From Nitrospinota bacterium (GTDB lineage Bacteria > JADFOP01): DNA of 64,000 nt. Positions 45,739 through 56,107 of the stretch are shown one piece after another. The stretch lies in NCBI GenBank assembly GCA_022562795.1, contig JADFOP010000006.1, positions 1-64,000 on the forward strand, given 5' to 3'. Numbering within the stretch: the stretch's first letter is position 1; each line of letters begins with the position of its first letter. The translations under genes and the position numbers were made by a program. The notes beneath the pieces were generated by a model. The model did no database searches, had not been told where the DNA came from, and saw only the letters and a program-made list of their open reading frames with translations.

Positions 45739-47817
45739 TCAAGCTGCCTTAAGCTTGCTGAAATCCGCCAGCCGGGAGAAGAGCTCCGCCACCTGGCCGA
45801 GCAGGGCTATTCGGTTCGCCCGCACCGCCTTATCCTTATCCATGACCAAAACCTCGTCAAAAAAGCGGTCTATGACGGGCCGTAGCTTTGCGAGCTGGGC
45901 GAGCGCTTCCTTGTACCGGCCTTTCGCTTCAGCTTTTGTCACCGCCGCGGCCACCTGCCGGGTCATTTGGTAGAGCCGCTTCTCCGCAGGCTCTTTTAAG
46001 CGCCTCGGGGCGAGCGAGCCGGGCTTTTGGGAGGTCGCGAGAATGTTTATGACCCGCTTGAAGGCTGTGGTTATGGCCTTGAAGTCCTTCTGCTTGCGCC
46101 ATGCCGAGAGAGCCTCCACCCTCCTCGCCGAATCCACCACATCGTCGAACCCAAGGGCGAGCACGGCGTCGACGGTGTCGGGCTGGAAATTACGCTGCTG
46201 GGTCATAAGGAAGGCGAAGCGTCCCCTTAGGAAGTCCAGGACATCCTGGGAAACCTTCTGGGACGGCAGCTCTACTTTCTTGCCAAGCTGTCCAATGGCC
46301 TTCTTGATAAGTTCCTGGAGGGAGATGCGAAATCCCCTGTCCAGGAGAATGGTGACGATGCCCGCCCCTTGGCGGCGAAGGGCGTATGGGTCGCCGGCGC
46401 TGGTGGGTGTCACGCCGATGCCGAAGTTTCCGCAGATTGTGTCGATCTTGTCGGCAACGGAGACGACGGCCCCGCTGAAGGTCTTGGGCAGTTCATCGCC
46501 GACAAATTTCGGCAGGTAATGATCGTAAATGCCTTGATAAACTTCCTTTTTCTCGCCCTGAAGCCGGGCGTACTCCCGGCCCATCAGGCCCTGAAGCTCG
46601 GGAAACTCGTAAATCATGCTTGTTTCAAGGTCGGCCTTTGAGAGCCACGCCACCTGGGAGACGTCTTTAGCCTTCTTTGCGCCGTCGAGCTTTCGGGCCA
46701 ACCATGCGGCGACCTTCTCAAAACGCTCCACTTTCTCGTAGCTAGTTCCGAGCTTCGACTGATAGAGGACGTCTTTTAGGGCCTCTACGAAGTCCCCGAG
46801 GGGTTTCTTCCGGTCCTCGATGTAGAAGAAGTCCGCATCAGCGAGCCGGGCCCTAAGGACGTACTCGTTGCCCCGGGCCACCTCCTTTGGACGCCTGGCC
46901 TTGGTGTTGTTCACCGTGATGAAATAGGGCATGAGCTTGCCTTTGGCGTCAACGACGGCGAAATACCTCTGGTGGCTCCGCATGCAGGTGATAAGCACTT
47001 GGTCGGGAAGCTGGAGAAAACGATCGTCGAAGGAGCCCAAGACGGCCGAGGGCTCTTCGACCAGGAAGGCCACCTCCTCCAGAAGATCCTCGTCGTCGAT
47101 GAGGTGGCCGCCGTGGCGCTTGGCGAGCTGAGTGACCTGGCGGCGGATCATGGCCTTCCGCTCCTCGTGGTCCACGACCACGTGACGGGCCTTGGCGTCT
47201 TTAAGATACTTGGACAAGCTCGTCACCTTGAACTCGCCGGGGGCGAGGAAGCGGTGGCCGCGTGAGCGGTTTCCGCTGGTGACGGCCCCGTAGCTGAAGG
47301 GGATGACCTTGCCGCCCAGGACGGCGACAATCCAGTGTACCGGTCGAGCGAAGCGCACATCGTAGTTGCCCCAACGCATTTGCTTGGCAAAGGGTATGGA
47401 GTCGATGATACGCGGCAGAAGCTCTTGGAGGGCGGGCATCGCCGACTTGCCCTTCGTCTTCCTCCGCACGCAGACGTAATCGCCCCGGTCGGTCTTGACG
47501 ATCTTAAGGTCCTTGACACTGACTTTCTGGCTCCGGGCAAATCCTTGGGCCGCCTTGGTGGGCCGGCCCTTATCGTCATAGGCGATGCGCTTTGCAGGGC
47601 CGATGACCTCTTCGGTGACATCGGCGGTTTTGTCCGCAACCGCCTTAACACAGCAAAAAAGCCTTCGAGGGGTGCCCGTCACTACCATCTCGCCGTGTGC
47701 GATGCCATTGTCCCGAAGCCCCCGTGTGATGGAGCGCCTCAGATAATCGAACGCGGGCTCCATAAAACCGGTCGGAATCTCTTCAGTCCCGATCTCCAAG
47801 ATGAGCTCTTTCGTCAT
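45739..47817 (-). CDS. glyS: Glycyl-tRNA synthetase beta subunit
   Basis: 692 residues. Opens with LILEIGTEEIPTGFMEPAFD and continues with the HD-like and anticodon-binding regions (ADKIDTICGNFGIGVTPTSAGDPYALRRQGAGI, a classic GlyS block split by me for length) to the C-terminal DALR-like helices. With GlyQ it forms the alpha2beta2 bacterial enzyme. It follows glyQ by 54 bases. Confidence 0.95.
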   Translation of the reverse strand: MTKELILEIGTEEIPTGFMEPAFDYLRRSITRGLRDNGIAHGEMVVTGTPRRLFCCVKAVADKTADVTEEVIGPAKRIAYDDKGRPTKAAQGFARSQKVSVKDLKIVKTDRGDYVCVRRKTKGKSAMPALQELLPRIIDSIPFAKQMRWGNYDVRFARPVHWIVAVLGGKVIPFSYGAVTSGNRSRGHRFLAPGEFKVTSLSKYLKDAKARHVVVDHEERKAMIRRQVTQLAKRHGGHLIDDEDLLEEVAFLVEEPSAVLGSFDDRFLQLPDQVLITCMRSHQRYFAVVDAKGKLMPYFITVNNTKARRPKEVARGNEYVLRARLADADFFYIEDRKKPLGDFVEALKDVLYQSKLGTSYEKVERFEKVAAWLARKLDGAKKAKDVSQVAWLSKADLETSMIYEFPELQGLMGREYARLQGEKKEVYQGIYDHYLPKFVGDELPKTFSGAVVSVADKIDTICGNFGIGVTPTSAGDPYALRRQGAGIVTILLDRGFRISLQELIKKAIGQLGKKVELPSQKVSQDVLDFLRGRFAFLMTQQRNFQPDTVDAVLALGFDDVVDSARRVEALSAWRKQKDFKAITTAFKRVINILATSQKPGSLAPRRLKEPAEKRLYQMTRQVAAAVTKAEAKGRYKEALAQLAKLRPVIDRFFDEVLVMDKDKAVRANRIALLGQVAELFSRLADFSKLKAA

Positions 47818-47871
47818 ATTTCTCGTCCCCCCTCCACCAATCAGACCGTTCTATAGCAGGTCTGCCTTCGG

Positions 47872-48768
47872 CTATGCTTTTATGAGTTCGGCCCACACGC
47901 CCTTCTCTATAAGCGGGTAGCCCATCTCTTCGCGCTGTTTGACGTAGCCCTCGGCGCATCCGCGCGCCAGTTCCCGGACACGCCCGATGTAACTCGTCCG
48001 CTCATTAACACTGATGGCCCCCCGGGCGTCGAGCAGGTTGAAGACGTGCGAGCACTTGAGACAGTAATCGTAGGCGGGCCAGATGAGGTTCTTGCCCAGC
48101 AATTGCTTGGACTCCGCCTCAAACATTTCGAAGAGCTGGAAGAGCATCTGGGCATTACTCTCCTCAAAATTATAGACGCACCACTCGTACTCGCTCTGCT
48201 TGTGGACATCGCCGTACGTTAGGCCCTGGGTCCATTCCAAATCGAAAATGTTGTCTATATCCTGCAGGTACATTGCGATGCGCTCGATTCCGTAGGTGAG
48301 CTCGCCGCTTATGGGCTTGAGGTCGATGCCGCCACACTGCTGGAAGTAGGTAAACTGAGTGATTTCCATCCCGTCGAGCCAGACCTCCCATCCGAGACCC
48401 CAGGCGCCGAGGGTGGGGCTTTCCCAGTCGTCCTCGACGAAGCGGATGTCGTGCTCCAGCGGATCGATACCGAACGCCTTCAGGCTATTGAGGTAGAGCT
48501 CCTGAAGGTCGTCGGGGCTGGGCTTCAGAATCACCTGGTACTGATAGTAGTGCTGGAGGCGGCTGGGGTTTTCGGCGTAGCGGCCATCGGTGGGCCGGCG
48601 AGAGGGCTCGACATAGGCCACGTTCCACGGCTCAGGCCCCAGGGCCCGAAGGAATGTGGCGGGGTTCATCGTGCCGGCGCCGATCTCCAGATCGTACGGC
48701 TGCTGGATAATGCAGCCGTAGTCGTGCCAGTATTGCTCGAGGGCCAAGACCAGTTCCTGGTATGTCAT
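47872..48768 (-). CDS. glyQ: Glycyl-tRNA synthetase alpha subunit
   Basis: 298 residues. The class II catalytic subunit: [57 protein letters not shown] and [19 protein letters not shown] are diagnostic. It binds Gly and ATP and charges tRNA-Gly together with GlyS. The ATG at 48768 has GGAGGAAG about 5 bases upstream; an upstream in-frame ATG (48798) lies inside the leader repeats and is unlikely. Confidence 0.95.
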   Translation of the reverse strand: MTYQELVLALEQYWHDYGCIIQQPYDLEIGAGTMNPATFLRALGPEPWNVAYVEPSRRPTDGRYAENPSRLQHYYQYQVILKPSPDDLQELYLNSLKAFGIDPLEHDIRFVEDDWESPTLGAWGLGWEVWLDGMEITQFTYFQQCGGIDLKPISGELTYGIERIAMYLQDIDNIFDLEWTQGLTYGDVHKQSEYEWCVYNFEESNAQMLFQLFEMFEAESKQLLGKNLIWPAYDYCLKCSHVFNLLDARGAISVNERTSYIGRVRELARGCAEGYVKQREEMGYPLIEKGVWAELIKA

Positions 48769-48782
48769 GGTTTCTTCCTCCC

Positions 48783-48890
48783 GCCGAGAGCGGAACACCT
48801 CCCGTCCCGTCCGGCCGTTTTCCGGGCTCCTGCCGAGAGCGGAACGGATTCCGTCCCGCCCGGCGTTTTCCGCGAATTTCCGCGAATTTC
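48783..48890 (-). repeat. Tandem repeats in the glyQ leader
   Basis: Two copies of a unit with a 49-base period lie at 48783-48831 and 48832-48877, sharing GCCGAGAGCGGAAC and a GTCCCGyCCGG..GTTTTCCG block (plus-strand reading). Next to them a decamer CGCGAATTTC is repeated twice (48871-48890). They lie directly upstream of the glyQ ribosome site. I do not recognise a known riboswitch; each unit can form small GC hairpins. Confidence 0.7.
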
Positions 48891-48977
48891 CGAATAAGCT
48901 AATTTTATATGACGTCCGCTCATGCTTGTTTAAACCTCGCGCAGGCCCGAGCTCATAACGCCGTGCCCCGCAGAGGC

Positions 48978-50210
48978 CTACTCCCCGCCGGCCGGCGGGG
49001 AGGCCTCCTCGAAGGCCTCGTGGAGCACCCGGACGGCCTCATCGGAGAATTTCTCCTCCACAATACAGGAGACCTTAATCTCCGAGGTGGAGATCATTAT
49101 AATGTTTATTCCCTCGTTGGCCAACGTGCGGAACATCCGAGCAGCCACCCCCGGGGCGCTCCGCATGCCAGCCCCCACGATCGAGACCTTCACGATGCCC
49201 GTATCGAGGGTCGTATCGCGGGCCCCGATCTCTTTGGCCACCTCCCGCATCAGCTTCTGGGTGCGTTCGGCATCGTCCCGGCTCACAGTGAAGGAGATGT
49301 CGGTGAGGCCCTCCTCGGAGATGTTCTGGACAATCATATCCACCACTACGTTGTGCTCGGCCACGGTCTCGAAGATAATCGCGGCGATGCCGGGTCGGTC
49401 GGGCACCCCAAGGATGGTCACCTTCGCCTGGTCCTTGCTAGATGTGACGCCGGCCACCGTCACCTCTTCCATGCCGGGCTGCCTCTCAACCACCATAGTA
49501 CCCTCCCCCGCCCCGAAGGCGGATTTTACCAGAATGGGCACCCCGTAGCGTTTGCCGAACTCCACGCTCCTGGCGTGGAGCACCTTCGCCCCCAGGCTCG
49601 CCAGCTCCAGCATTTCGTCGTAGAAGATGGTCTTCAACCGCCGGGCCGATGGGACGACGCTCGGGTCGGCCGTATAGATGCCGTCGACATCGGTGTAGAT
49701 TTCACAGACTTCAGCCCCGGTGGCCGCCGCCAGGGCTACGGCCGTCGTATCGGAGCCACCCCGGCCGAGGGTCGTCACATCGTCGTTGAGGCTGATGCCC
49801 TGAAAGCCTGCCACCACGCAGATGCAGCCTTCCTCCAGGGTCCGGCGGACTTTGTCAGCATCGGCGCTGATGATGCGTGCGTTCGTATGATTGGTATCGG
49901 TTATAATCCCCACCTGGCGGCCCGTCAAGGATTTGGCCTTATAGCCCATGCTTTGCAGGGCCAAGGTCAGCAGACTGATGGAGATGCGCTCGCCGTTGGC
50001 GATGAGCTGATCGATCTCCCGGCCGTCGGGCTCGTCCGTCAGCTTAAGGGCCATATCGAGGAGCCGGTCGGTCTCTCCCTCCATGGCTGATAGAACCACC
50101 ACGACCTGGTCGCCCCCGTCAACCCTCGCCGCGACCTGTTTCGCTACTTCACGTATTTTCTGAAGGTCGCCAACGGAAGTGCCTCCATATTTTTGAACTA
50201 CGAGCGCCAT
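48978..50210 (-). CDS. lysC: Aspartokinase
   Basis: 410 residues from the ATG at 50210 (GGGAG just upstream). Kinase motif [11 protein letters not shown] at the N-terminus and [15 protein letters not shown] at about 143-157, then two ACT domains at the C-terminus (about 265-335 and 345-405), so feedback inhibition by lysine and/or threonine is expected. It phosphorylates aspartate at the head of the aspartate family. It begins 1 base after the apgM stop, so the two are almost surely co-translated. Confidence 0.95.
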   Translation of the reverse strand: MALVVQKYGGTSVGDLQKIREVAKQVAARVDGGDQVVVVLSAMEGETDRLLDMALKLTDEPDGREIDQLIANGERISISLLTLALQSMGYKAKSLTGRQVGIITDTNHTNARIISADADKVRRTLEEGCICVVAGFQGISLNDDVTTLGRGGSDTTAVALAAATGAEVCEIYTDVDGIYTADPSVVPSARRLKTIFYDEMLELASLGAKVLHARSVEFGKRYGVPILVKSAFGAGEGTMVVERQPGMEEVTVAGVTSSKDQAKVTILGVPDRPGIAAIIFETVAEHNVVVDMIVQNISEEGLTDISFTVSRDDAERTQKLMREVAKEIGARDTTLDTGIVKVSIVGAGMRSAPGVAARMFRTLANEGINIIMISTSEIKVSCIVEEKFSDEAVRVLHEAFEEASPPAGGE

Positions 50211-50211
50211 C

Positions 50212-51417
50212 TTACTCCCTATCATGCCTCAAGAAATAGGCCATAATGGTATGGCCCTCCGGAAAATGCCGGGAGCCCTCTTCACGACATGCCTCGGTGT
50301 ATCGCTCCACAGCGTCGCCGGGCCGGGTCGAGTCCCAAAGGGCGTACGGTACCGGTTCGGCCACATGGGTCTTCAAGGAGACGGGCGTGGGGTGGTCCGG
50401 GCAGAGGAGAACCCGGAACGGCCCCATGGCTTCGAGCCCCTCCAGAAGGGGCGCCACGAGTAGGCGGTCGAAGTCCTCCAGGGCCTCGACCTTCTTTTTC
50501 GCATCTCCAAGGTGTCCCGCCTCGTCGAACGCCTCCACGTGGACGTAGACGAAATCTTTCTCGCTGAGAGCATCCAGGGCGTAGTCAGCCTTGCCCCGGT
50601 AGTTTGTATCGAGGTAGCCGGTCGCCCCGGGCACGGCGATGAATTCTAGGCCCGCCAGCAGCCCTATCCCCTTGACGAGATCGACCCCCGAGATGACTGC
50701 GCCCTCCACCCCATAGCGCTCCTTGAATGGCTCTAGCCTGGGTGCCCTGCCCTGCCCCCAAAGCCATATAGAATTGGCCGCCTTCTCGCCCCTTTCCTCC
50801 CGGCTCCGGTTGACAGGATGGGCCTTCAGGAGCATCTGGGCGCTGGTCATCAGCTCAATCAGAGGCCCGGTGCCTTCACCCTTTGGCAGATAGGGAGCGA
50901 CGGGCTGGTCGGAGATGTCATGGGGCGGGGTCAGGACCATCCCATCGTGCCCCTCGCGCCAGACCAGAAGGTGGCGGTAGCTTACCCCGGGGTAGAGCCT
51001 AAAGGTCTCGTTGCCAAGCTCCTGGGCCAGGGTCGAGATGAGCGCCTCGGCATCCTCGGTGGAGATATGGCCCGCGCTGTAGTCCTCCATGACCAGGGCG
51101 TCGGCGTCAAAGCCCAGGGTGACGAGATTGCATCGGAAGGCGACATCCTCCGGGGCAAGAGCGACACCCATGGCGGCCGCCTCCAGGGGCGAGCGCCCCG
51201 TGTAGCTGGTCTTCGGATCGTAGCCGAAGACGGACAGGTTGCCGACATCGCTCCCGGGCGGCATGCCCTCGGGGATGGTGCGCAGGGAGCCGGTGATGCC
51301 GTTCCTTGCAATGGCGTCCAGCGAGGGGATGTGGGCCGCCTCAAGAGGGGTGCGCCCGCCCAGCTCTTCGCAGGGGTGGTCGCTCGCTCCGTCGGCCAAC
51401 AGCACACAGTATTTCAT
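50212..51417 (-). CDS. apgM: 2,3-bisphosphoglycerate-independent phosphoglycerate mutase, ApgM (archaeal) type
   Basis: 401 residues from the ATG at 51417. [25 protein letters not shown] and the catalytic Ser in [14 protein letters not shown] mark the alkaline-phosphatase-like ApgM family; later [27 protein letters not shown] and LLCPDHPTP carry metal ligands. It normally interconverts 3- and 2-phosphoglycerate. In threonine operons of deltaproteobacteria-like genomes such genes are often annotated as possible homoserine kinases; since no thrB is seen between hom and thrC here, that reading is plausible but unproven. Confidence 0.92.
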   Translation of the reverse strand: MKYCVLLADGASDHPCEELGGRTPLEAAHIPSLDAIARNGITGSLRTIPEGMPPGSDVGNLSVFGYDPKTSYTGRSPLEAAAMGVALAPEDVAFRCNLVTLGFDADALVMEDYSAGHISTEDAEALISTLAQELGNETFRLYPGVSYRHLLVWREGHDGMVLTPPHDISDQPVAPYLPKGEGTGPLIELMTSAQMLLKAHPVNRSREERGEKAANSIWLWGQGRAPRLEPFKERYGVEGAVISGVDLVKGIGLLAGLEFIAVPGATGYLDTNYRGKADYALDALSEKDFVYVHVEAFDEAGHLGDAKKKVEALEDFDRLLVAPLLEGLEAMGPFRVLLCPDHPTPVSLKTHVAEPVPYALWDSTRPGDAVERYTEACREEGSRHFPEGHTIMAYFLRHDRE

Positions 51418-51439
51418 AGAGCGGGTTCCCTCTCTCTTT

Positions 51440-52498
51440 TCAAAGCTGCAAGATCTCAGCGACGGCATCGACGTCGGGCAGAACTGTCCGGGGCTCGGGA
51501 GAGACGGCCTGGGCCAATCCGATGTCCTTGAGGCCGTGGCCCGTCAAGGTGCATACCACTACGTCGCCGTCTTGAAAGTAACCCTTGGCGGCGTATTTTA
51601 CGACACCCGCAAGGGCGGCCGCCGAGGACGGTTCACAGAAGATGCCCTCCCGGCTGGCGATGAGACGGTACGCCTCGATGATCTCCTCGTCGCTGACCAT
51701 GTCGATGAGGCCCCCGCTGTCCTCCGCGGCCTCGACGGCTTCTTTCCAGCTGGCCGGGTTGCCGATGCGGATGGCGGTGGCGAGGGTCTCAGGGCTCTCG
51801 ACAACCTGACCCCTCACGATGGGGGCCGCTCCCTCAGCTTGAAAGCCCATCATGACGGGTGTTCGGGACACGCGGCCCGCCTCAGCATACTCCACATAGC
51901 CTCGCCAGTTGGCGGTGATGTTTCCCGCGTTTCCAACGGGCAAGATATGGTAGGTCGGCGCTGTCCCCCCCAGCTGGTCGCAGACCTCGAAGGCCGCGGT
52001 TTTCTGGCCCTCGATCCGGTGCGGGTTCAGGGAATTGACCAGGGTGATGGGGTATCGCTCCACAATCTCCAAGACGATGCCGAGCGCATCATCGAAGCTC
52101 CCCTTGACCTGGATGACCGTGGCATGGTGGATTAGGGCCTGGACGAATTTGCCGACGGCAATCTTGCCCTCGGGCACCACCACGATGGCCCGAAGGTTTC
52201 CCCTGACGGCGTAGGCCGCCGCCGAGGCCGACGTGTTGCCCGTCGATGCGCAGATGACAGCCGTAGAGCCCTCCTCAACCGCCTTGCTCACGGCCACAGT
52301 CATTCCGCGGTCCTTGAATGATCCTGTCGGGTTGACTCCCTCGTACTTAACGTAGAGCTCCAAGTTGACCCCGAGCAGCTCGACGAAGCGGCGAAGCTGG
52401 ATGAGGGGCGTGTTGCCCTCATTGAGAGTGATGACCGGGGTAGCCTCCGTCACCGGCAGGAACTCTCGATAGCGTTCAATGACTCCTCGCCAGCGCAT
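51440..52498 (-). CDS. thrC: Threonine synthase
   Basis: 352 residues, the short bacterial form. PLP-binding lysine is in NPTGSFKDRGM (about 59-69), with CASTGNTSASAAAYA and the glycine-rich PVGNAGNITANW phosphate cup. It turns O-phosphohomoserine into threonine. It starts 22 bases after the hom stop and ends 22 bases before apgM. Confidence 0.95.
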   Translation of the reverse strand: MRWRGVIERYREFLPVTEATPVITLNEGNTPLIQLRRFVELLGVNLELYVKYEGVNPTGSFKDRGMTVAVSKAVEEGSTAVICASTGNTSASAAAYAVRGNLRAIVVVPEGKIAVGKFVQALIHHATVIQVKGSFDDALGIVLEIVERYPITLVNSLNPHRIEGQKTAAFEVCDQLGGTAPTYHILPVGNAGNITANWRGYVEYAEAGRVSRTPVMMGFQAEGAAPIVRGQVVESPETLATAIRIGNPASWKEAVEAAEDSGGLIDMVSDEEIIEAYRLIASREGIFCEPSSAAALAGVVKYAAKGYFQDGDVVVCTLTGHGLKDIGLAQAVSPEPRTVLPDVDAVAEILQL

Positions 52499-52520
52499 TC
52501 TCGCCTCGTGCCTCCTCCGC

Positions 52521-53846
52521 CTATTCCATAGCCTCTGAGGCCAAGGTGTTCTCGACCCGGATTAGCATGCTCGGGCCAGCGACCACATCGAGACCGTCAA
52601 TCGCTTTCAGGGCGATTTGCATAGCCCCCTCTTTGGCTTGATGGGTCATCAGGACAACTGGCACGGCCCCCTCCTTGCGGCGTCCCCGCTGAATGACCGA
52701 AGAGATGCTGATGCCGTTATCACCCAGAATGCCTGAGACCTGAGAAAGGACGCCGGGCTGGTCCTCTGCCATGACGCGAAGGTAGTACTCTGTCACGATA
52801 TCATTGACATCGCTTATCGGCAGCGGAAGCAACGCTTCGGGCGGGTAGGACATTGGGGGGACCCGCCCCGCGCTCCCCTTGAGTATGTTTCGGCAGATGT
52901 CGATGATGTCGCCCACGACCGCGCTCGCCGTCGGTAACGAGCCCGCCCCACGCCCGATGAATATAGTGCTCCCCACGGCGTCGCCCTCAACGTGGACCGC
53001 GTTTAGGACGCCGTCAACGGTCGAGAGGATATTGGTGGTCGGGACCATTGTCGGATGGACCCTCACTTCCACCTTGCCGTCCATCTCCTTGGCGATGGCC
53101 AGCAGCTTGATCCGGTAGCCGAACTCCCGGGCGAACTCAATATCCACCGGCTCGATGCGGCGGATGCCCTCGGTGAAGACCTTTTCCTCCGGCACGGGGG
53201 TGCCGAACGCCAGCGAGGCCAAGATAGCCAATTTGTGGGCCGAATCGATGCCGTCTATATCGAAGCTCGGGTCTGCTTCAGCGTATCCCTTCTCCTGGGC
53301 CTCGCGCAAGACCTCCTCGAAGGGGCGCCCCTCGTCCGTCATCTTCGAGAGAATGTAGTTGCCCGTCCCGTTGATGATGCACGAGATGGAGCGAATGCGG
53401 TCGGCGGAGAAGCCCTCCTTGATGGCCCTGATGATGGGGATACCACCCCCCACACTCGCCTCAAAGCCTACGTCGAGGCCCCGTCGCCCGGCCGCTTCGA
53501 ATATCTCCAATCCGTTGCGTGCGAGCAAGGCTTTATTCGCCGTCACCACGTGCTTGCCATGCTCAAGGGCCTGGAGCAAGAGGGTGCGGGCGGGCTCGTA
53601 GCCTCCGATGAGCTCCACCACAATCTCGATCGACTCGTCCTTTACCACCTCCTGGGCGTTCGTGGTCAGGAGAGTCGGGTCCACCTCCACAGGGCGGGGC
53701 CGATCGAGGTCGAGATCGCTAATACGCGTCAGTTCAATGCCCGCTCCTAAGCGTTGACGAATGACGTCCTGATTGGTCTGGAGAACTTGGGCCACCCCGC
53801 ACCCGACGGTCCCTAGGCCGAGCAGGCCCACGCGAAATGTGCGCAC
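52521..53846 (-). CDS. hom: Homoserine dehydrogenase with C-terminal ACT domain
   Basis: 441 residues. NAD(P)-binding GLLGLGTVGCGVAQVL at 8-23, the catalytic region CIINGTGNYILSKM with FEEVLREAQEKGYAEADPSFDIDGIDSAHK (abbreviated block), and an ACT domain from about 358 (DQPGVLSQVSGILGDNGI) for threonine feedback. It reduces aspartate semialdehyde to homoserine. The start is GTG at 53846 with GGGAG 8 bases upstream. Confidence 0.95.
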   Translation of the reverse strand: MRTFRVGLLGLGTVGCGVAQVLQTNQDVIRQRLGAGIELTRISDLDLDRPRPVEVDPTLLTTNAQEVVKDESIEIVVELIGGYEPARTLLLQALEHGKHVVTANKALLARNGLEIFEAAGRRGLDVGFEASVGGGIPIIRAIKEGFSADRIRSISCIINGTGNYILSKMTDEGRPFEEVLREAQEKGYAEADPSFDIDGIDSAHKLAILASLAFGTPVPEEKVFTEGIRRIEPVDIEFAREFGYRIKLLAIAKEMDGKVEVRVHPTMVPTTNILSTVDGVLNAVHVEGDAVGSTIFIGRGAGSLPTASAVVGDIIDICRNILKGSAGRVPPMSYPPEALLPLPISDVNDIVTEYYLRVMAEDQPGVLSQVSGILGDNGISISSVIQRGRRKEGAVPVVLMTHQAKEGAMQIALKAIDGLDVVAGPSMLIRVENTLASEAME

Positions 53847-53870
53847 GGATGAACTCCCACCGACTGGTAA

Positions 53871-55037
53871 TTAAAGAGCTTCTTTGATGCCTTTAATCGC
53901 TTGCCGCGTGCGATGGACGTTTTCCACCAAGGCAAAGCGGACGTGTTCGTCGCCGAACGGGCCGAAACCTACGCCAGGAGCGATCGCCACATTGGCCTTC
54001 TCCACCAGAAACTTGGCGAACTCCAGCGAACCCGCCTTCTTATGCTCGGACGGTATCTCAGCCCAGAGAAACATCGTGGCCTGTGGTTTTTCCACCTTCC
54101 ACCCTATTCGATTGAGGCCATCGCACAGAATATCACGCCGCGTCCGGTAGGTCTCCCTTATCTCTTTCACCACCGAAGGAGGGCTGTTGAGAGCGATGAT
54201 GCTGGCAATCTGGATGGGCTGAAAAATTCCGTAGTCGAGGTAGCTTTTCATGCGGGTCAAGGCGCCGATAATCTGAGAGTTGCCCACGGCGAAGCCAACC
54301 CGCCAGCCAGGCATGTTATAGCTCTTAGAGAGGCTGAAGAACTCGACCCCGACATCCTTTGCGCCGGGAACCTGCAGCATGCTCGGAGGCTCGTAGCCGT
54401 CGTATCCGAGATCGGCGTAAGCAAAATCGTGGATGACGATAATGTTGTTCTCCTGGGCGAAGTCCACTATCCGCTCGAAGAATTCCAGGTCTACACAGGC
54501 GGTGGTTGGGTTATGGGGGAAATTGATGATAAGCACCTTGGGCCGCGGCCACAAAGTCTTGAACGTCCGCTCCATATCCTCGAAGAAGTCATGGTCGCGC
54601 GAGACTGGGATGTTGACCACATTACCGTTTGCGATGATGATCCCGTAGCTGTGAATCGGGTAGGTGGGTGCGGGGACCATGACCAAATCCCCCAGCCCGA
54701 TGATCGAAAGCGAAAGGTGGGCGATTCCCTCCTTGCTGCCTATCGTCACGACCGCTTCGGATTCGGGGTCGAGCTCCACATCGTAGCGCCGGGCATACCA
54801 CTGGCAGATGGCATCTCGTAGCTTCGTAATCCCTCGGGAGGCCGAATATCGGTGGTTCTTGCCCTTCTCGACCGCCTCAAGGAGCTTGTCCACGATGTGG
54901 CTGGGAGTGGGCTGGTCGGGATTCCCCATCCCAAAATCGATAATGTCGTGCCCAGCCCTCCGAGCCTTCATCTTCAGCTCGTCGACAATGGAAAATACGT
55001 ATGGTGGTAGGCGCTTGATGCGTTGGAAATCAAACAT
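53871..55037 (-). CDS. alaC: Class I aminotransferase, AlaC-like
   Basis: 388 residues. The PLP lysine is in [19 protein letters not shown] (Lys near 235), with [17 protein letters not shown] and the C-terminal substrate Arg in HVRFALVEN. Closest in pattern to E. coli AlaC/YfdZ, an alanine/glutamate aminotransferase, and to genes placed ahead of hom-thrC in deltaproteobacteria, where it may supply aspartate. Start ATG with GGAG 5-6 bases upstream. The 200-base gap upstream is AT-rich; TTGACA is at 55200-55195 but no matching -10 box is convincing. Confidence 0.88.
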   Translation of the reverse strand: MFDFQRIKRLPPYVFSIVDELKMKARRAGHDIIDFGMGNPDQPTPSHIVDKLLEAVEKGKNHRYSASRGITKLRDAICQWYARRYDVELDPESEAVVTIGSKEGIAHLSLSIIGLGDLVMVPAPTYPIHSYGIIIANGNVVNIPVSRDHDFFEDMERTFKTLWPRPKVLIINFPHNPTTACVDLEFFERIVDFAQENNIIVIHDFAYADLGYDGYEPPSMLQVPGAKDVGVEFFSLSKSYNMPGWRVGFAVGNSQIIGALTRMKSYLDYGIFQPIQIASIIALNSPPSVVKEIRETYRTRRDILCDGLNRIGWKVEKPQATMFLWAEIPSEHKKAGSLEFAKFLVEKANVAIAPGVGFGPFGDEHVRFALVENVHRTRQAIKGIKEAL

Positions 55038-55237
55038 GAAAACTCCAGACCCTAAATTGCGCCGGACCGGCCCGGCTTAAATGCCTGTTGGGCCGACCCT
55101 CGCTCTACTTGAGGTAAGGCATGACTAAGAGCCTAGGGAGGCGCCCGCTAGAATAAAAAGTCAACCCCTTTTTGTAATAAATAAATGCAATGAATGTCAA
55201 GGAATATGGCGGACGGCCCTCTCCTGGACCAGGGGCC

Positions 55238-55975
55238 TCAATATGTGTAGAGGTTGCCGTAGGGCCGGTGGCTGATAGGAATCAGCTTAATGAAGGGCTC
55301 ACCCATCACTTCGTCTAGGTCGAGCTCAAAATCGTCACAGTACTCCTGAAGGATATCGTTGAGGAGCGTGAAGTCCTCTTCGTCGAGCTCGAGGATGCCA
55401 ACTTCCGCGCCGACCTGGTGCTCGGCCACCTGACCGCGAACGTAAATGACTCCGCCGTGCATGCCCGTTCCCAGATAGGGCCCAGCGATAGGGGTATCTT
55501 CCGAGCGATCGAGACCCAGGAGAATAAGGACGCCCCCGGCCATATACTCCCCCAGAAAAGACCCCGCCACGCCCCCAATGACCAGGTACGGGACCTGGTC
55601 GAGGAAGCCCTTCATGTGGATTCCAACCCGGTAGCCCACGTTGCCGCGAACGAAAATTTTGCCGCCCCGCATCCCGTATCCGAGCACATCGCCGGCATTG
55701 CCACGGACAACAATCTTTCCGCTGTTCATGGTGTTTCCTACCCCGTCTTGGGCGTTGGAATCACAGATGACGAGCGGCCCGTCCATGAAAGCGCCGAGGT
55801 CATTCCCCGGCACCCCGTTAATGTGGATGGTGACGGGAGTGGAGATGCCGTCGGCAATGTAGCGCTGGCCGTTGACATTCTCCAGGAAGAACTCGTCCTT
55901 GCCCTGGTCAACCAGGACTTTGAGCCGTTCGTTGAGGTCTCTGTAATAGACCCCTTTAGCCTCGAGGACAACCAT
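55238..55975 (-). CDS. Glutamate synthase GXGXG-domain protein (GltB C-terminal domain alone)
   Basis: 245 residues. Repeated G-x-G-N/G turns: DGVGNTMNSGKIVVRGNAGD, GYGMRGGKIFVRGNVGYR, IGGVAGSFLGEYMAGGVLI, and TGMHGGVIYVRGQV form the right-handed beta helix found at the end of the large glutamate synthase subunit. In that enzyme it props up the ammonia channel. Detached copies occur in archaea and some bacteria, also with formylmethanofuran-dehydrogenase-like proteins. The glutamine amidotransferase gene lies 132 bases upstream. The FMN/FeS synthase domain is not in the window. Confidence 0.88.
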   Translation of the reverse strand: MVVLEAKGVYYRDLNERLKVLVDQGKDEFFLENVNGQRYIADGISTPVTIHINGVPGNDLGAFMDGPLVICDSNAQDGVGNTMNSGKIVVRGNAGDVLGYGMRGGKIFVRGNVGYRVGIHMKGFLDQVPYLVIGGVAGSFLGEYMAGGVLILLGLDRSEDTPIAGPYLGTGMHGGVIYVRGQVAEHQVGAEVGILELDEEDFTLLNDILQEYCDDFELDLDEVMGEPFIKLIPISHRPYGNLYTY

Positions 55976-56107
55976 GGGGCTTGCTCCCCCCCTCCTCTCT
56001 GTATGAGCCGATCATCTAAGGTGGGCTCAGGTTCTGATATGGGCTACGGAGTGTTCGTCCTAGGCTCCGCGGCAGAAGCGTAGAGGCAGGCTGGTCCTTG
56101 CTAGCCT

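Noticed and set aside
48770-48900. Glycine riboswitch or T-box before glyQ
   Set aside because: The conserved glycine aptamer and T-box signatures are missing; only tandem repeats and GC hairpins are seen.
48909-50090. 393-codon open frame on the plus strand, opposite lysC
   Set aside because: Antisense shadow of a clearly coding gene in a GC-rich region; its translation is His/Gly-rich with no domain and no ribosome site.
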